Below the pieces are notes generated by a model that was not told where the DNA came from, made no database searches, and saw only the letters and a list, made by a program, of their open reading frames with translations. A stretch of DNA of 64,000 bases, taken from assembly GCF_920987055.1 (NCBI RefSeq), contig NZ_CAKLBX010000001.1, positions 2,528,501 through 2,592,500 of the forward strand, read 5' to 3'. Numbering within the stretch: the stretch's first letter is position 1; each line of letters opens with the position of its first letter. This document shows, one piece after another, positions 32,825 to 40,877 of this stretch. Made by a program: the position numbers and the translations under genes. The stretch is from Novosphingobium sp. CECT 9465. Its GTDB lineage: Bacteria > Pseudomonadota > Alphaproteobacteria > Sphingomonadales > Sphingomonadaceae.

Positions 32825-32838
32825 CGCGCCGCTATGGC

Positions 32839-33444
32839 ATGGCGGCAGGCAAGATGGAAAGCACCCCTTCGGACGCCGCGAAACGCAAAGCCCGCGCTCC
32901 TGCCAAGGCGGTTGCCAAACCTGCTGCCGGAAAGCCGTATGCCGGAAAACCTTATGAGCGCCCGCGTGGCGGTGAGGCGCGGCAGATTGCCGATCTGATG
33001 CCCGCCATCGGGCGCACCGCGTTCCGCCGCTTCGGCTTTGTGCAATCGAGCGTGGTTACGCGCTGGCCAGAGATTGTGGGCGAGCGCCATGCCCGGCACT
33101 GCATGCCCGAATCGATCCGTTTCCCGCCCGGAGAGAAGGCAGACGGCATCCTGCAACTGGTGGTGACGCCAGCCCACGCCACCATCATCCAGCATGTGAT
33201 CCCGGAGATCATCGAGCGGGTAAATCGCTTCTTCGGCTATCGCGCTGTGGCCAGGGTCAAGATCCGGCAAGGCGTGGTTCAGGCGCCCAAGGCGAAGGAA
33301 GCCCCGCGCACCGCGCCGCCATCGCTCAGACCCATACCGATCGAACTGGGGGATTCGCTGCGCGACATCGGCGATCCCGAATTGCGCACCGTGCTGGAAA
33401 GCCTGGCGCGCAGTCTGGACGAAGCAAGCAGGGGCAGAAGCTGA
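32839..33444 (+). CDS. DUF721 (DciA-like) protein
   Basis: The 201-residue protein begins with an Ala/Lys-rich basic tail (1-40) followed by a DUF721 domain: 'LMPAIGRTAFRRFGFVQSSVVTRWPEIVGERHARHC' in pieces, then 'LQLVVTPAHATIIQHVIPEIIERVNRFFGY', as in DciA. DciA proteins load the replicative helicase DnaB in bacteria that lack DnaC; whether this one does so is not shown. A C-terminal helical tail ('LGDSLRDIGDPELRTVLESLA') follows. It starts 14 bases from the divergent mutY and is followed after one base by a thioredoxin-fold gene. Confidence 0.82.
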   Translation: MAAGKMESTPSDAAKRKARAPAKAVAKPAAGKPYAGKPYERPRGGEARQIADLMPAIGRTAFRRFGFVQSSVVTRWPEIVGERHARHCMPESIRFPPGEKADGILQLVVTPAHATIIQHVIPEIIERVNRFFGYRAVARVKIRQGVVQAPKAKEAPRTAPPSLRPIPIELGDSLRDIGDPELRTVLESLARSLDEASRGRS

Positions 33445-33445
33445 C

Positions 33446-34150
33446 GTGAAGAAAGCAATCGCAACCGCAGCACTCGCACTGGGTGCCATTGCAACCCTGA
33501 CCGGCGCGGGCAAGCCTGCCAAGCCGCTCTCCCGCGCCAACTGGGTGGCGGCGGGATCGCTGACGCCCGATGGGCATCACCTGCTCGGCAATCCCGCGGC
33601 TCCGCTGCGACTGGTCGAGTACGTCAGCTACACCTGTTCGCACTGCGCCACTTTCGAGGTGCAATCCGAGGCGCAACTCAAGATCGGCATGGTGGCGCCG
33701 GGCAAGGGCGCCATCGAAGTGCGCAATTTCGTGCGCGATCCTATCGACATGACTGTAGCACTGCTGACCAACTGCGTGCCCGCCAACCGCTTTTTCCCGC
33801 TTCACAGCGCCTTCATGCGTAACCAGTCGACATGGATGGTGCCCGCGACAAATTCGACCGAGGCGCAACGCCAGCGCTGGACAACCGGGCCATTCGCGGC
33901 CCGTACCCGCGCCATCGCCAGCGATTTCAAATTCTATGAATTCATGGCGGCGCGCGGGATGGACCGCACTGCGGTCGACCGCTGCCTGGCCGACGAATCT
34001 CTGGCAAAGAAGCTCGCTGCGCAAACCGATGAGGCCGTAGACAAGTACTTCGTCACCGGCACACCAAGCTTCATGGTGGATGGCGTGCTTCTGGCCGGGA
34101 CGCATGACTGGGCTTTGCTGAAGGCGCAACTGGAAGCGCGCCTGAAATAA
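33446..34150 (+). CDS. Periplasmic DsbA-like thioredoxin-fold protein
   Basis: The 234-residue protein starts with GTG at 33446, one base after the DUF721 stop, and has a signal peptide (about 1-22). The thioredoxin-fold active site is C-S-H-C (residues 64-67 in 'YTCSHCATFEV'), and the cis-Pro loop is 'GTPSFMVDG'. DsbA-like proteins oxidise thiols in exported proteins. A second, related gene follows 70 bases downstream. The two share the C-S-H-C site and length but differ in leader type (Sec versus lipoprotein). Confidence 0.88.
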   Translation: MKKAIATAALALGAIATLTGAGKPAKPLSRANWVAAGSLTPDGHHLLGNPAAPLRLVEYVSYTCSHCATFEVQSEAQLKIGMVAPGKGAIEVRNFVRDPIDMTVALLTNCVPANRFFPLHSAFMRNQSTWMVPATNSTEAQRQRWTTGPFAARTRAIASDFKFYEFMAARGMDRTAVDRCLADESLAKKLAAQTDEAVDKYFVTGTPSFMVDGVLLAGTHDWALLKAQLEARLK

Positions 34151-34220
34151 CCCACCTCTTCAAACACGGTCGACAATGGTCTAGCGTCACGCAAAATCCA
34201 GCCTTGGGAATATCCAGACA

Positions 34221-34970
34221 ATGACATTCGCCCGCGCCCTGCTCGTTGCCGCCCTTCCGCTGACGCTCGGCCTTGCCGCCTGCGACAAGAAGACCGACGC
34301 CGCCACTGGTGAGGTTTCCAGTTCCGAACCGATCGCAAAGATCGCCGCTCCTGCTGGCAATGCGTGGACCGAGACGTTTTCGGTATCGCCCGAAGGCGGC
34401 TACGTGATGGGCAATCCCGATGCGCCGATCAAGGTCATCGAATATGGCGCGCTTTCCTGCTCGCACTGTGCCGAATTCTCCGAAAAAGGGTTCCCCAAGC
34501 TGCGTGACGATTACGTGGCATCGGGCCGGGTAAGCTATGAATTGCGCCTGTTCCTGCTCAACGCCCTCGATATGCCGGCGGTGCTGCTGGCGACGTGCGG
34601 CGCGCCCGAAGCGACGATCCCGCTTTCGGAACAATTCTGGGGTTGGCAACGCAACATGTTTGCCAACCTGCAAAAGGACGAGGCGGCGTTCCAGCAGGTT
34701 TCGAACCTGCCCGTGGAACAGCGCTTTGCCGGAATCGCACAGCTTTCGGGCATGAGCGAATTCTTCGCATCGCGCGGGATCGCTGCGGCGCAAGGGGCTT
34801 CGTGCCTTGCCGATACCGCTCGCGCGACCAAGCTGGCCACCGTCAATGATCAGTGGAGCAAGGAATACGATATCACCGGTACGCCCACGTTCTTCCTGAA
34901 CGGAAGCAAGACCGGTGTCGGCACATGGGCAGAACTTGAGCCACTGCTGCAGAAGGCTGGCGCTCGCTAA
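34221..34970 (+). CDS. DsbA-like thioredoxin-fold lipoprotein
   Basis: The 249-residue protein has a lipoprotein leader with lipobox 'LAAC' near residue 21, an active site C-S-H-C (residues 80-83 in 'LSCSHCAEFSE') and a cis-Pro loop 'GTPTFFLNG'. It is a paralogue of the gene just upstream (33446-34150) and should work in the periplasm anchored to a membrane, as an oxidant or isomerase of disulfides. It precedes smc by 27 bases, so both thioredoxins and smc may share a transcript; this gene order is common in sphingomonads to my knowledge. Confidence 0.88.
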   Translation: MTFARALLVAALPLTLGLAACDKKTDAATGEVSSSEPIAKIAAPAGNAWTETFSVSPEGGYVMGNPDAPIKVIEYGALSCSHCAEFSEKGFPKLRDDYVASGRVSYELRLFLLNALDMPAVLLATCGAPEATIPLSEQFWGWQRNMFANLQKDEAAFQQVSNLPVEQRFAGIAQLSGMSEFFASRGIAAAQGASCLADTARATKLATVNDQWSKEYDITGTPTFFLNGSKTGVGTWAELEPLLQKAGAR

Positions 34971-34997
34971 AGGCGGCAGCGCGGCCGGGGGGCGCAC

Positions 34998-37900
34998 ATG
35001 CAGATCAGGCGATTGAAGCTTTCCGGCTTCAAAAGCTTTGTCGAACCTGCCGAACTGCGCATCGAACCGGGACTGACGGGGGTTGTCGGTCCCAACGGCT
35101 GCGGCAAGTCCAACCTGCTGGAAGCGATTCGCTGGGTCATGGGCGAAAGCTCGGCCAAATCCATGCGCGGCGGCGGCATGGAAGACGTGATCTTTGCGGG
35201 GACGGCCACGCGCCCCTCGCGCGGATTTGCGGAAGTTTTGCTGACGGCTGAAACCGATCCGTCCGGGCCATATGGCGGCGAACTGGAAGTCGTGCGCCGG
35301 ATCGAACGTGGGGCGGGCAGCGCCTATCGCGTGAACGGGCGCGATGTGCGCGCCAAGGACGTGGCGCTGGTCTTTGCCGATGCCGCCACGGGTGCGCACA
35401 GCCCCGCGCTGGTCAGCCAGGGGCGGATCGCGGCGGTGATTGCGGCCAAGCCTGCCGAACGCCGGATGATGCTGGAAGAAGCGGCGGGAATCGCCGGACT
35501 GCACGTGCGCCGCCGCGATGCCGAACAGAAGTTGCGCGCGACCGAGGTCAACCTTGCCCGGCTGGAGGACCTGCTTTCGGGCCTTGAAAGCCAGATCGCC
35601 ACGCTGCGAAGGCAGGCGCGCGCGGCAGAGCGTTACAAATCGGTCAGCGAGAAGATCAAGGTGGCCGAAGCGCGGCTGGTATTCGCGCGGTGGCGCGATG
35701 CGGCAGCGGCGGCAGATGCTGCGCGCAAGGAAGCGCACGCCGCGGACGAGCGGGTGACAGCGGCGCAAGCTCTCGCCAAGGCGGCGCAGGAGGCGCAGCA
35801 CAAGGCAGCCACGGCCGTTGCGGAGGCGCGTGACGACCTGTTCGACCGGAGGCAGGATTCCGCGGCTCACGGCCAGCGCATGGCATCGCTGACCGCGCAG
35901 CTTGAGGCCGCAGAGCAGCGCGTGACGGACATCGACCGACAGCTTGCGCGGATCGACGAGGATCGGCGCAGCGCCGACCGCCTTACCGAGGATGCCGCAG
36001 CAGCGATGACGCGGCTGGAAAGCGAACTGGCCATCGCGGAGGCGGCGCTTGCAGCAGACGAAGCACGACGTCCCTCGACAAGCGCCGCGGCCGACGATGC
36101 GGATCGTGCCGCCCGCAGCGCCGAACTCGCGCTGGCCCAGCGCGTGGCAGAGCAGGCCGGCATCGACGCCGAATGGCGCGTGGCCGAAGCCGCAGTTGCG
36201 GCGGCGAAAGCGCGCATGGCCCGGCTGGATAGCGAAGCGGCGCGGCTTTCCGCGCAGGCCGCGGATCTAGCGCGCGAATCCGATCCGACCGCGCAGATCG
36301 TCCAAGCCGAAGCGCGCAAACGCCAAGCAGCTGCAACACTTGCCGAGGCCGAGGCCGAGCGGGCGCAATTGAGCACCCAGCGCGAGGCTCTTGGCGCGCA
36401 GCGCGATACAGCCAGCAACGGCCTGGCGCAGCTACGCGCGGAATTGTCCGGCGTCGAACGTGAAGCCGAGGCCCTTGCACGCGACAAGGCTGCGCGGGCC
36501 AGGGCTGCGGCGGCCAAGGGGCGTGGCCCGTCAGCTATTTCGGGCACGACTGTCGCGCCGGGCTATGAGCGTGCGCTTGCCGCCGTGCTGGGGCGCGATG
36601 CGTCGGCTCCGGTTGGCCCTGCGCCCACAGAGGCTGAAGGCAGGTTCTGGACCGGGGCGCAAGCGCCAACTCCCCTGCCCGATGCGCTGGTCCATCGCGT
36701 ATCGCAATGTCCGCCGGAACTCGCAGCGCGGCTGGCGCTGGTCCGCGTGGTCGAGAACGACGAGGGCGAGGCGCTCGCTCCGGGCGAGTGGCTGGTCACC
36801 CGCGCAGGACGCTTGCGGCGGTGGGACGGGTTTGTGGCGCGCGGTGAAGGGGCTGCCGAAGCCGCCGCGCTTGAGGCCGACAACCGGCTTGCGGAACTGG
36901 AAGCCCTGCTGCCTGCCCGGCGGGAAGCCATCGTTTCGGCAGAGGTTGCATTTTCTGCGGCCCGCGACGCGCTTGTCGAGGTACAGGGTCGGCTCGGTTT
37001 GATTGACAAGACCATCTCCGCTGCGGCCGATGCGGAACGCGCCGCTCTGCGTGCGCTGGACGCCGCCGAGGCCGCCCGCGCGCGACTGGATCAGCGCAAG
37101 GCGGAAATTGCGCGATCGCAGGCTGGGCTGGCCGAACAACGCCAATCCGCCGAAGCCGAACTGCATGCCGCGCTCGACAATCTTGCGAGCCTTCCCGATG
37201 CCGCCGCAGGGCGCGCGGCTCTCGACGCGGCGCGAGCGCGCAACGATGCGGCGCGGGCGGGCCTTCAGACAACGGCAGCTGCCATGGCCACGCTCGAACA
37301 GTCCATCGCTGTCGGGCGCGAACGGCTGGCCGGGCTGAAGGGCGATGCGCGGGCCTGGACTGCGCGCGCGGGCGATGCGGCCAAGCGGCTTGCGGAAATG
37401 ACCGGGCGGCGCGAGGAACTGGAGGCCGAACGCGCGATCTCCGCGGCGAAGCCCGCCGGATTGATTGCCGAAATCGAACAGGGCGAAACGATCCGCAATC
37501 GCCTGATGGCCGACCTTGCCACGGCAGAGACCGCCCTGTTCGCCGCCGATGCCGCCGCCAAGGCGGCCGACCTGGCGCTGGGCGAAGCCAACGAAACACT
37601 GGCCACCGCGCGCGAAGGCCGCGCCGGTGCCACGGCGCGCGCCGAAAACGAAGACGCGCGGCGGCAGGAGATGGCCGGGATTTCTGGCGAGCGGTTCCAG
37701 TGCCCGCCGCCGTTGCTGCCAAAGCATTTCGAATTCGATTCGGCCGGAGTCGCGTCCGCCAGCGATGAGTCTGCCGCGATGGATCGGCTGGTGGCCGAGC
37801 GCGAGCGGATCGGCCCGGTCAATCTGGTGGCCGCTGATGAACTGGCCGAGGCCGAATCACGCCATGGCACCAGCGTTGCCGAACAGGCCGAACTGACCGA

Positions 37901-38438
37901 AGCGGTGCACCGGCTGCGCGGGTCCATCGGCAACCTTAACCGCGAAGGGCGCGAGCGGTTGCGGGCGGCTTTCGCGGCGGTGGACGGCCATTTCCGCCGC
38001 CTGTTCAGCCGCCTGTTCGGTGGCGGCGAGGCGCATCTGGCGTTGATCGACAGCGAAGATCCGCTTGAGGCTGGCCTAGAAATCTTCGCACAACCGCCCG
38101 GCAAGCGGCTGCAATCGTTGACGCTTCTATCGGGCGGCGAACAGGCGCTGACCGCCGTCGCGCTGATCTTCGCACTGTTCCTGACCAACCCGGCGCCGAT
38201 CTGCGTACTCGACGAAGTGGACGCCCCGCTGGATGACGCCAACATCGAACGCTTCTGCGACCTGCTCGACGCGATGGTGGCGGAAACCAGCACCCGTTAC
38301 CTCATCGTCACCCACAACGCCGTAACCATGAGCCGCATGCACCGCCTGTTCGGTGTAACGATGGTGGAAAAAGGCGTTTCGCGGCTGGTCAGCGTGGATC
38401 TGGGCGGGGCGGTTGAGTTGCTGGAAGCGGCGGGTTGA
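34998..38438 (+). CDS. smc: Chromosome segregation ATPase SMC
   Basis: The 1146-residue protein has the SMC plan: an N-terminal ATPase half with Walker A 'GPNGCGKSN' (residues 31-39), a first long Ala/Glu/Arg coiled coil (about 160-490), a hinge with 'ISGTTVAPGYERALAAVLG' (about 515-640), a returning coiled coil (about 650-930), and a C-terminal half with ABC signature 'LLSGGEQALTAVAL' and Walker B 'PICVLDEVDAPLDD'. It condenses and orients chromosomes with ScpA/ScpB, which are not in the window. The high Ala content is typical of alphaproteobacterial SMC. Its last bases carry the -35 box of the brnTA promoter. Confidence 0.97.
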   Translation: MQIRRLKLSGFKSFVEPAELRIEPGLTGVVGPNGCGKSNLLEAIRWVMGESSAKSMRGGGMEDVIFAGTATRPSRGFAEVLLTAETDPSGPYGGELEVVRRIERGAGSAYRVNGRDVRAKDVALVFADAATGAHSPALVSQGRIAAVIAAKPAERRMMLEEAAGIAGLHVRRRDAEQKLRATEVNLARLEDLLSGLESQIATLRRQARAAERYKSVSEKIKVAEARLVFARWRDAAAAADAARKEAHAADERVTAAQALAKAAQEAQHKAATAVAEARDDLFDRRQDSAAHGQRMASLTAQLEAAEQRVTDIDRQLARIDEDRRSADRLTEDAAAAMTRLESELAIAEAALAADEARRPSTSAAADDADRAARSAELALAQRVAEQAGIDAEWRVAEAAVAAAKARMARLDSEAARLSAQAADLARESDPTAQIVQAEARKRQAAATLAEAEAERAQLSTQREALGAQRDTASNGLAQLRAELSGVEREAEALARDKAARARAAAAKGRGPSAISGTTVAPGYERALAAVLGRDASAPVGPAPTEAEGRFWTGAQAPTPLPDALVHRVSQCPPELAARLALVRVVENDEGEALAPGEWLVTRAGRLRRWDGFVARGEGAAEAAALEADNRLAELEALLPARREAIVSAEVAFSAARDALVEVQGRLGLIDKTISAAADAERAALRALDAAEAARARLDQRKAEIARSQAGLAEQRQSAEAELHAALDNLASLPDAAAGRAALDAARARNDAARAGLQTTAAAMATLEQSIAVGRERLAGLKGDARAWTARAGDAAKRLAEMTGRREELEAERAISAAKPAGLIAEIEQGETIRNRLMADLATAETALFAADAAAKAADLALGEANETLATAREGRAGATARAENEDARRQEMAGISGERFQCPPPLLPKHFEFDSAGVASASDESAAMDRLVAERERIGPVNLVAADELAEAESRHGTSVAEQAELTEAVHRLRGSIGNLNREGRERLRAAFAAVDGHFRRLFSRLFGGGEAHLALIDSEDPLEAGLEIFAQPPGKRLQSLTLLSGGEQALTAVALIFALFLTNPAPICVLDEVDAPLDDANIERFCDLLDAMVAETSTRYLIVTHNAVTMSRMHRLFGVTMVEKGVSRLVSVDLGGAVELLEAAG

Positions 38439-38469
38439 CAGATTATGTTTTTGTAGTTACATAAACATA
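38435..38469 (+). promoter_or_regulatory. brnTA promoter with overlapping near-perfect 26-bp palindromic operator
   Basis: TTGACA (38435-38440), 17 bases, then TACATA (38458-38463) form a good sigma-70-type promoter; the -35 box overlaps the smc stop codon. A dyad at 38444-38469 covers the spacer and -10 region: TATGTTT and AAACATA as outer arms, TGTA and TACA as inner arms, all about the same centre, with only one outer pair and the two central bases unmatched. BrnA is known to repress its own operon, so this is the expected BrnA site (inference from position). Confidence 0.75.
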
Positions 38470-38551
38470 CGTCGAGATTGCCCAGCTCGGCAAATTTGAA
38501 CGGGCATAAGATAGGACAGTCATCATGTAACTTTGAGGATGGGAGGCTGGC

Positions 38552-38833
38552 TTGAGCGGAATCGAAATTGAATACGATGAAGCTAAACGGCTGAAAATTC
38601 TTGAAGAAAGAGGCATTGACCTTGCTCACGCTAGTCTCGTTTTTGAAGCCGAATACTCAGAACTCCTCGATGATCGGCAGTCTTACGGTGAGACCCGATT
38701 TAGAGTTTGGGGGTATCTTAACGGACGACGTGTGAATTTGGTTTGGACGCCCCGTGGTGAACGTCGTCGTATCATTACGATGAGATACGCCCATGAGTAT
38801 GAACACAAAGCCCGATACCGCACCATGGATTGA
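38552..38833 (+). CDS. brnT: BrnT-type toxin (ribonuclease)
   Basis: The 93-residue protein matches BrnT, a RelE-fold RNase toxin that halts translation: 'IEYDEAKRLKILEERGIDLAHASLVF' (in pieces), 'RFRVWGYLNGRRVNLVWTPRG' (in pieces) and the core 'RRRIITMRYAHEYE'. The best start is a TTG at 38552, with GGGAGG five bases upstream; weak initiation would keep toxin synthesis low. Toxin precedes antitoxin and the genes overlap by 41 bases, the usual brnTA arrangement. Base composition of the upstream region (38439-38540) is AT-rich compared with smc, hinting that the module was acquired. Confidence 0.88.
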   Translation: MSGIEIEYDEAKRLKILEERGIDLAHASLVFEAEYSELLDDRQSYGETRFRVWGYLNGRRVNLVWTPRGERRRIITMRYAHEYEHKARYRTMD

Positions 38834-39077
38834 CCCAGACGACGACGATGTCGAATGGACGGAAGATCATTTTCGACGTGCGGCAGTTTACGTCGGTGGC
38901 AAACTTGTCCGGCCTGCCGATGGCACGTGGACACGTCCCGGCCGCCCTACCCTCGAAAACCCCAAGAAGCAGGTTACCCTGCGCCTTGATCCCGATGTGA
39001 TCGAGAAATTTCGGGCGACCGGCAAGGGCTGGCAATCGCGGATCAATGCCGAACTGCGCAAAGTGCTTGGAATTTAG
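38793..39077 (+). CDS. brnA: BrnA-type antitoxin
   Basis: The 94-residue protein fits BrnA: an acidic toxin-wrapping N-half ('DPDDDDVEWTEDHFRRA') and a C-terminal ribbon-helix-helix DNA-binding part ('KKQVTLRLDPDVIEKFRATGKGWQSRINAELRKVL' in pieces). It binds and silences BrnT and, as a dimer, represses the brnTA promoter. It overlaps brnT by 41 bases. A second in-frame ATG two codons in is possible. Its TAG stop overlaps the stop of the convergent ubiA by a few bases. Confidence 0.88.
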   Translation: MSMNTKPDTAPWIDPDDDDVEWTEDHFRRAAVYVGGKLVRPADGTWTRPGRPTLENPKKQVTLRLDPDVIEKFRATGKGWQSRINAELRKVLGI

Positions 39078-39988
39078 ATGCTGCCCACCACATAACAGGC
39101 CGCTGCCATAAGCAGTCCGGCGAAACGGTTGGAGCGGAACTTGGTGAGCGGATCGAGACCGTCTTCTTTTAGCGTCAGGACTTGCCAGCCAAGGTGAGCC
39201 GCCACCGGCGCGAGCGCCAGCAGTGCCAGCGGATCGGGCCGCAACAGCCAGACCGCGCCCGCCCAACATGCCACTGACAGCGTGTAGAGCGCAGCAACGC
39301 CAGCATTCACATGCCGACCAAAAGATAGTGCGGACGAACCGATACCGACGAGCGCGTCGTCCTCGCGGTCCTGCAGGGCATAAATCGTGTCATAGCCCAT
39401 GCACCAGGCCCAGCAGCCCGCGTAAAGCAGGCCGAGCGGGCCGAGGCGGTCAAGCCCGGTAGCCTCGATCCAGCCGACCGGCGCGCCCCATGTAAACACC
39501 AGTCCGAGCCATGCCTGCGGCCAGCCGGTAATGCGCTTCATGAACGGATAGGCTGCGACGAGGCCAAGACTGCCCAGCGCGACGACTTGCGCCTCCCAGT
39601 GCAGTTGCAGCAGCACGACGAGACCGATGGCGCAAAGGCCAAACAGCCAGATCCACGCCGCGCCCCTTGAAACAGCACCGCTTGCCACCGGGCGCGCGGC
39701 GGTGCGCGCCACGCGGGCATCGAGATCGGCATCGACAATATCATTATAGACGCAGCCTGCGCCGCGCATGGCGATTGCGCCGAGCAGCAACCACGCCAGA
39801 ATGCCCCAACGTGTGGTGCCGCCGGCCAGAAACAGGCCCCATGCGCAGGGCCAGAACAGCAGCCACCAGCCAATCGGGCGATCGAACCGGGCGAGCAGCG
39901 CATAATTGCGCAAGGGCTGCGGCATGCGGGCGACGAGGCCTCGATGTTCACTATCGGGGACGATCTGTGCGGAATGGGCCGGGTCCAT
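39074..39988 (-). CDS. ubiA: 4-hydroxybenzoate polyprenyltransferase
   Basis: The 304-residue integral membrane enzyme attaches the polyprenyl chain to 4-hydroxybenzoate in ubiquinone synthesis. It has the two Asp-rich Mg2+/diphosphate motifs of UbiA: 'NDIVDADLDARVARTAARP' and 'YDTIYALQDREDD', with eight or nine spans and the leading 'FDRPIGWWLLFWPCAWG'. An alternative start at the second Met (about residue 22) would remove a polar leader. It is convergent with brnTA and divergent from rsmE (starts 47 bases apart). Confidence 0.95.
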   Translation of the reverse strand: MDPAHSAQIVPDSEHRGLVARMPQPLRNYALLARFDRPIGWWLLFWPCAWGLFLAGGTTRWGILAWLLLGAIAMRGAGCVYNDIVDADLDARVARTAARPVASGAVSRGAAWIWLFGLCAIGLVVLLQLHWEAQVVALGSLGLVAAYPFMKRITGWPQAWLGLVFTWGAPVGWIEATGLDRLGPLGLLYAGCWAWCMGYDTIYALQDREDDALVGIGSSALSFGRHVNAGVAALYTLSVACWAGAVWLLRPDPLALLALAPVAAHLGWQVLTLKEDGLDPLTKFRSNRFAGLLMAAACYVVGSI

Positions 39989-40035
39989 GGCACGAAGCCT
40001 TACCGTCTGCAGCGAAATCCGCTAGGCGCTTGTTG

Positions 40036-40785
40036 ATGTCCGCTACCCCCGCCTGGCCACCGAAGAGCGCACCGCGCCTGTTTGTCGAAACCCGGCTGGA
40101 GGCCGGGTTGCACTTGCCCGTTGAGGGGCAGCAGGCGCATTATCTGGGCAAGGTCATGCGGATTGCGCCCGGCGATGCGGTGATGCTGTGCGACGACCTG
40201 ACTGGCGAATGGGTGGCGCGTGTGGCCGAGGTGGGCAAACGCGCGGTCATACTGGAGGTTGAGCGCCGGACCCGCCCGCGCGAGGACGTGCCCGATTTCT
40301 GGCTGTGCGCTGCGCTGCTCAAGAAGCCGAACTTCGATCTGGTTCTGGAAAAGGCGACCGAACTGGGCACGGGTCGTGTGGTGCCGGTGGTGACGCGGCG
40401 CTGCGTGGCGGACAAACTGAACCCGGAACGCGCGCGAACGATCATGATCGAGGCGGCAGAACAATGCGCGCGCACCGCCCTGCCCGGCCTTGGCGAAGCA
40501 ACCAGGCTGGATCACCTGCTGCGCAACTGGCCCAGGGAGCGGGTGCTGTTTTTTGCCGACGAGAATGGCGGCATGCCGGTGGCCGAGGCATTTGCCGCAC
40601 ACAAGGGCGCCGCAGCCGTGCTGGTGGGACCGGAGGGGGGTTTCGACGAAGCGGAACGCGCCGCAATCCGCGCGCATCCCGCCGCCGTGGCGATTGCGCT
40701 GGGACCGCGCATCCTGCGTGGTGAAACCGCGGCGATTGCAGGCATTGCGCTGTGGATGGGGCTGAATGGCGACTGGAAGCCATGA
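40036..40785 (+). CDS. rsmE: 16S rRNA m3U1498 methyltransferase
   Basis: The 249-residue SPOUT-class enzyme methylates N3 of U1498 in 16S rRNA. It shows an N-terminal PUA-like beta domain ('HYLGKVMRIAPGDAVMLCD' region) and the trefoil-knot half with 'LEKATELGTGRVVPVVTRR', 'EQCARTALPGL' and the SAM-binding 'LVGPEGGFDEAERAAI' followed by 'LGPRILRGETAAIAG'. The ATG at 40036 gives the usual family length and begins just before the PUA-like part. It lies upstream of gshA with a 92-base gap that contains a TATAAA box (40845-40850). Confidence 0.94.
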   Translation: MSATPAWPPKSAPRLFVETRLEAGLHLPVEGQQAHYLGKVMRIAPGDAVMLCDDLTGEWVARVAEVGKRAVILEVERRTRPREDVPDFWLCAALLKKPNFDLVLEKATELGTGRVVPVVTRRCVADKLNPERARTIMIEAAEQCARTALPGLGEATRLDHLLRNWPRERVLFFADENGGMPVAEAFAAHKGAAAVLVGPEGGFDEAERAAIRAHPAAVAIALGPRILRGETAAIAGIALWMGLNGDWKP

Positions 40786-40877
40786 TCTGCGCGCGCTGTC
40801 ATTTACCTCGCGATTGCAACAAAGGTTCTCACGAATAGCACTAGTATAAAGCTGTCTGGCACATTAACTCGGCGCGC

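Noticed and set aside
34071..35870. A 599-codon open frame on the minus strand over the DsbA-like lipoprotein and the start of smc
   Set aside because: It is wholly antisense to two well-supported genes, is Arg/Pro-rich with no domain or ribosome binding site, and is explained by GC-rich codon bias of the real genes.
36531..37727. A 398-codon minus-strand frame inside smc
   Set aside because: It is antisense to the SMC coiled coil, whose repetitive Ala-rich codons keep the other strand open.
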